Assembly: GCA_905210435.1 (NCBI GenBank)
Contig: CAJLWO010000003.1
Coordinates: 33,256 to 97,255, forward strand
Direction of reading: 5' to 3'
Length of the DNA: 64,000 bases
Source: an uncultured Bacteroidales bacterium
Lineage (GTDB): Bacteria; Bacteroidota; Bacteroidia; Bacteroidales; Muribaculaceae
Below the pieces are notes generated by a model. It had not been told where the DNA came from. It did not search any database and saw only the letters and a list, made by a program, of their open reading frames with translations. How positions within the stretch are numbered: position 1 is the first letter of the stretch; every line of letters begins with the position of its first letter. Below, piece after piece: positions 60,980-64,000 of this stretch. Position numbers and translations under genes: made by a program.

Positions 60980-63799
60980 ATGAGAGATTTGAGAGGATTG
61001 ATTTGCGCCGTGGTCATGGCGGTGACGAGCGCAATGACAGCAATGGCCTACACGGTAAGCGGTACCGTGGCTGATGATGCCGGCGAACCGCTGATGGAGG
61101 CCGGCATCAGACTGCTTGCCGAGAAGGACAGCACCTATGTGAAGGGCACAGCTGCCGACCTTAACGGCAAATTCACCCTTAATGACATCAAAAACGGAAA
61201 ATACATACTCGAGACGAGCTATGTGGGCTACGGCAAGAATTACAAGAACGTGACCGTGGCCGACAAGAATGTAAACGCGGGCACCATAGTGCTGTCGGAG
61301 GCGTCGCATATGCTTGCCGAGGCGACCGTAACGGCTGTGAAGACTCCTATCAAGGTGATGCAGGACACGGTGGAATTCAATGCCGACTCGTACAAGACAC
61401 GCCCCAACGCCGTGGTCGAGGACCTGCTCAAACGTCTACCCGGCGTGGAGGTTGACACCGACGGCAAGATTACAGCCAACGGCAAGGAGGTGACCAAGAT
61501 ACTTATCGACGGTAAGGAATTTTTCTCCGACGACCCGAAGGTGGCATCGAAAAACCTGCCCGTCAACATGGTAGACAAACTCCAGGTAGTGGAGCGCAAG
61601 AGCGACCTGGCCCGCATGACCGGCGTTGACGACGGAGAGGACGAGACGGTCATCAACCTGACAGTGAAGAAGGGAATGAAGAACGGATGGTTCGGCACGG
61701 CAGAGGCCGGCTACGGTACCGACGACAGGTATCAGGCGGCTTTCAATGTCAACCGCTTCTGGAACGACAACCAGATAACATTTATCGGCTCGGCCAACAA
61801 TACCAACGACCTTGGTTTCACCGACGGCAACGGCAACCGTTTCCGCCGCTTCGGAGGTAACCAGGGCATAACCAATTCGCAAAGTTTCGGCGTGAACTTC
61901 AACGTGGGCAAGGAGGAGATACTGCGTGTGGGAGGCGACGTGATGTACTCTCATTCTGACAAAGAGAGCACGCGCCGGCAGAACCGCCAGTACCTGCTTG
62001 AGGATGACCCCTACACGCAGAATTCCTACTCCAACACCCGCGACAAAGGGCACAATGTAAGAGCCGATTTCAGGATAGAATGGAAGCCCGACTCGTTCAA
62101 TACATTCGACTTCCGCCCCAATTTCTCATACAACCAGAACGATTCGTGGTCGGAGGCATTCTCGGTGTCGCAGGGGAAGAACACGTCGCTCAACCGGTCG
62201 CAGTCGGACGGCAAATCATTTGAGGCTGGAGGCCGCATCATCTACAATCACAATTTCGCCAACCACCGCGGACGTTCGTTCTCGGTATTCGCCAACTACC
62301 GCATGAGCAATGTCAGGGAGTATGAGGACAGCTACGTGTACAATATCTTCCACCAGTTCAACGACTCAATAGACAGCTATGACCAGTGGATCGACAACAA
62401 GACATGGAGCAACTTCGTGAGCGCGCGACTGACATGGACCGAGCCTCTCGGCGACGTGCGCAACGGCAACTTCATCACTGTTGGATACTCGGCCAACATG
62501 CGCTGGAACAACGCCGACAAGCTGACCTACGACCGTCCGGTAAACTTCGGCGACGAGCTGTGGCACTTCATGCTCAACGACATGGACTACACGCTTCCCG
62601 TACCGGAAATCGACTACAACAATATCGCGCTTGTCGACTCGCTCTCCAACCGCTTCCGCAACACCAACTTCCAGCAGGACATACGCGTGGGCTACAAGAA
62701 GGTGAACAGCAAGTACACCCTCGACGCCGGAATGTCGATAGTGCCGATACGCACCAAGAGCACCAACCTGAGCAACGCCAACAAGAGCATACCTGAACGC
62801 ACGACATGGAATTACGCTCCGTTCCTGCGGTTCAGATACAAATTCGACAAAGCCACGTCGATGAATGTGGACTACTACGGACGCAGCTCGCAGCCGTCGA
62901 TGAACCAGCTGCAGCCGGTGGCCGACTACAGCAACCCTCTGAACGTGGTGCAGGGTAATCCGGACCTGGTGCCGTCGTTCAACCACAACATACGGTTGCG
63001 CTACCAGTCGTTCAACATGGAGTCGCAGCGCTCGATAATGACGATGATGGACGCGCAGATAACCCAGAACTCCATCATATCAAAGACAGTATACGACAGC
63101 CAGACGGGCGGCCGCTACACGACCTACGAGAATGTAAACGGAGTGTGGAACGCCCGGTTGATGAACATGTTCTCGCAGCCGCTGCACAACAAGGTGTTCA
63201 CTTTCAACAACAACATCTTCACCAACTTCAACCGCCGTCTGGGCTACAACAACGGCGAGCGCAATGTGTCGAACTCGTTCACGATAGCGGAGTCGTTCTC
63301 ATTTGCCTACCGTCCGGACAACTTGGAACTCGAGCTGCGGCCGATGTACCACTTCTCGACAACGCACAACTCGGCGTCGTCGATGTCGTCGACCAACGTG
63401 CACCGCTACGGGGGCAATTTCAACGGCACATGGTACATGCCGCTCGGATTTGTGCTGGCGACAGACCTGACCTATTCGGCGACAAGCGGTTATGCATCGG
63501 GATATGACGCCAACTCGGTGATGTGGAACGCGTCGATTTCCTATCAGTTCCTCCCGGGCAAGAACGCCACCATCATGCTGAAGGCCTACGACCTGCTGCA
63601 GCAGAAGAAGGATATATCGCGCTCGGTGACCGCATCGTATATCGACGACACGCAGTACAATGCGCTGACACGCTACTTCATGCTGTCGTTCACCTATAAG
63701 TTCAACACCTTCGGCAAGGGCAACCAGCCGGCCGACCGCAACGAGCGGCGCTGGGGCCCTCCGGGTGGAGGTCGTCCTGTGCCGATGCGTCGACACTAA
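60980..63799 (+). CDS. Outer-membrane beta-barrel protein with carboxypeptidase-like domain
   Basis: The protein has 939 residues with a signal peptide to about residue 22. A carboxypeptidase-regulatory-like beta-sandwich follows (YTVSGTVADDAGEPLMEAGI to about 108), then a plug-like domain (VVEDLLKRLPGVEVDTDGK; VTKILIDGKEFFSDDPK) and a long barrel matching the OMP_b-brl_3 family. It resembles TonB-dependent receptors but lacks a visible TonB box. No SusD-like partner is nearby. The C-terminus ends in a Gly/Pro/Arg-rich tail (PPGGGRPVPMRRH) rather than the usual aromatic last residue. Its ligand is unknown. Confidence 0.87.
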   Translation: MRDLRGLICAVVMAVTSAMTAMAYTVSGTVADDAGEPLMEAGIRLLAEKDSTYVKGTAADLNGKFTLNDIKNGKYILETSYVGYGKNYKNVTVADKNVNAGTIVLSEASHMLAEATVTAVKTPIKVMQDTVEFNADSYKTRPNAVVEDLLKRLPGVEVDTDGKITANGKEVTKILIDGKEFFSDDPKVASKNLPVNMVDKLQVVERKSDLARMTGVDDGEDETVINLTVKKGMKNGWFGTAEAGYGTDDRYQAAFNVNRFWNDNQITFIGSANNTNDLGFTDGNGNRFRRFGGNQGITNSQSFGVNFNVGKEEILRVGGDVMYSHSDKESTRRQNRQYLLEDDPYTQNSYSNTRDKGHNVRADFRIEWKPDSFNTFDFRPNFSYNQNDSWSEAFSVSQGKNTSLNRSQSDGKSFEAGGRIIYNHNFANHRGRSFSVFANYRMSNVREYEDSYVYNIFHQFNDSIDSYDQWIDNKTWSNFVSARLTWTEPLGDVRNGNFITVGYSANMRWNNADKLTYDRPVNFGDELWHFMLNDMDYTLPVPEIDYNNIALVDSLSNRFRNTNFQQDIRVGYKKVNSKYTLDAGMSIVPIRTKSTNLSNANKSIPERTTWNYAPFLRFRYKFDKATSMNVDYYGRSSQPSMNQLQPVADYSNPLNVVQGNPDLVPSFNHNIRLRYQSFNMESQRSIMTMMDAQITQNSIISKTVYDSQTGGRYTTYENVNGVWNARLMNMFSQPLHNKVFTFNNNIFTNFNRRLGYNNGERNVSNSFTIAESFSFAYRPDNLELELRPMYHFSTTHNSASSMSSTNVHRYGGNFNGTWYMPLGFVLATDLTYSATSGYASGYDANSVMWNASISYQFLPGKNATIMLKAYDLLQQKKDISRSVTASYIDDTQYNALTRYFMLSFTYKFNTFGKGNQPADRNERRWGPPGGGRPVPMRRH

Positions 63800-63829
63800 A
63801 AAAAAGCGGGCATCAGCCCGCTTTTTTTA
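63800..63829 (+). terminator. Terminator of the beta-barrel gene
   Basis: AGCGGGC and GCCCGCT pair around ATCA, with an A-run before and seven T after. It starts directly behind the stop codon. Confidence 0.9.
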
Positions 63830-63872
63830 TTTTGAATGGGGAATTTTGAATTTTGAGCTGACTGGGGGAAGG

Positions 63873-63918
63873 CCGGTCGGACATGTCAGACCAGTCGGAC
63901 ATGTCGGACTGGTCGGGG
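63873..63918. repeat. 9-bp-period GTCGGAC array at the window end
   Basis: Units CGGTCGGAC, ATGTCAGAC, CAGTCGGAC, ATGTCGGAC, TGGTCGGGG follow the terminator of the beta-barrel gene. The remaining bases to 64000 show no gene. Confidence 0.75.
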
Positions 63919-64000
63919 TTGGCGGGCGAAAAAAAGGCGAGAGGGCCTAAAGTCAAAGTCGAAATGCAATTTTCCACCTGCATAGCCTCATATATTTTGA

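Overview
The window is a chromosomal segment from a Bacteroidota bacterium, order Bacteroidales. A Muribaculaceae-type gut commensal is my best guess, but that is inference. The support is: promoters with a TAnnTTTG -7 box and a TTTG-like -33 box, type IX secretion genes (porW, porX) beside a cargo-like protein with a C-terminal sorting signal, a Mfa/Fim-type (type V) pilus operon, a fused SecDF, and lipoproteins with Bacteroidales-style signals. Coding DNA is GC-rich. The Fic-gene islet near 6 kb and most spacers are clearly more AT-rich.

Layout. 1-11.3 kb: end of a BlaI-type repressor with its M56 antirepressor peptidase, yaaA, a GH3 beta-xylosidase-like enzyme, a Bro-N/Fic protein, a CoA-transferase, and the run phoH-purC-menG. 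11.5-13.4 kb: tRNA-Asn and a membrane TPR/HTH regulator. 13.4-25.4 kb: a 588-nt control region with three copies of a 13-bp palindrome, then a pilus operon (DUF3575/OmpA protein, Mfa1-like stalk, FimB/Mfa2-like anchor, three further surface lipoproteins) ending in a thioredoxin-like lipoprotein. 25.6-35 kb: a BspA-type leucine-rich-repeat protein, then porW-porX-tsaE-birA-trmD. 35.5-43 kb: rbfA with a LolC/E-type permease, folK, and rimP-nusA-infB on the opposite strand. 43.2-51.8 kb: dtd-mazG-deoC, a 5'-truncated fucO, pdxA, a lipoprotein copy of the SecD periplasmic domain, and secDF. 52-58.5 kb: a HipA-like kinase remnant and a tripartite RND efflux operon. 58.8-63.8 kb: a TGS-uridine-kinase-like protein and an outer-membrane beta-barrel protein.

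Most spacers are not plain. Three kinds of dispersed repeat recur: REP/BIME-like GC-rich hairpins, often nested one inside another; a TTGCAAAAC-bordered inverted repeat; and arrays with an exact 9-bp period that lie at or just after the 3' ends of genes. Two 9-bp arrays and one REP-type hairpin lie inside reading frames and keep them open.

The points most worth following are the SecD-domain lipoprotein beside secDF, the palindromic operator set upstream of the pilus operon, the 9-bp arrays, and the nested repeats. No IS transposase, phage, CRISPR array or rRNA was seen.
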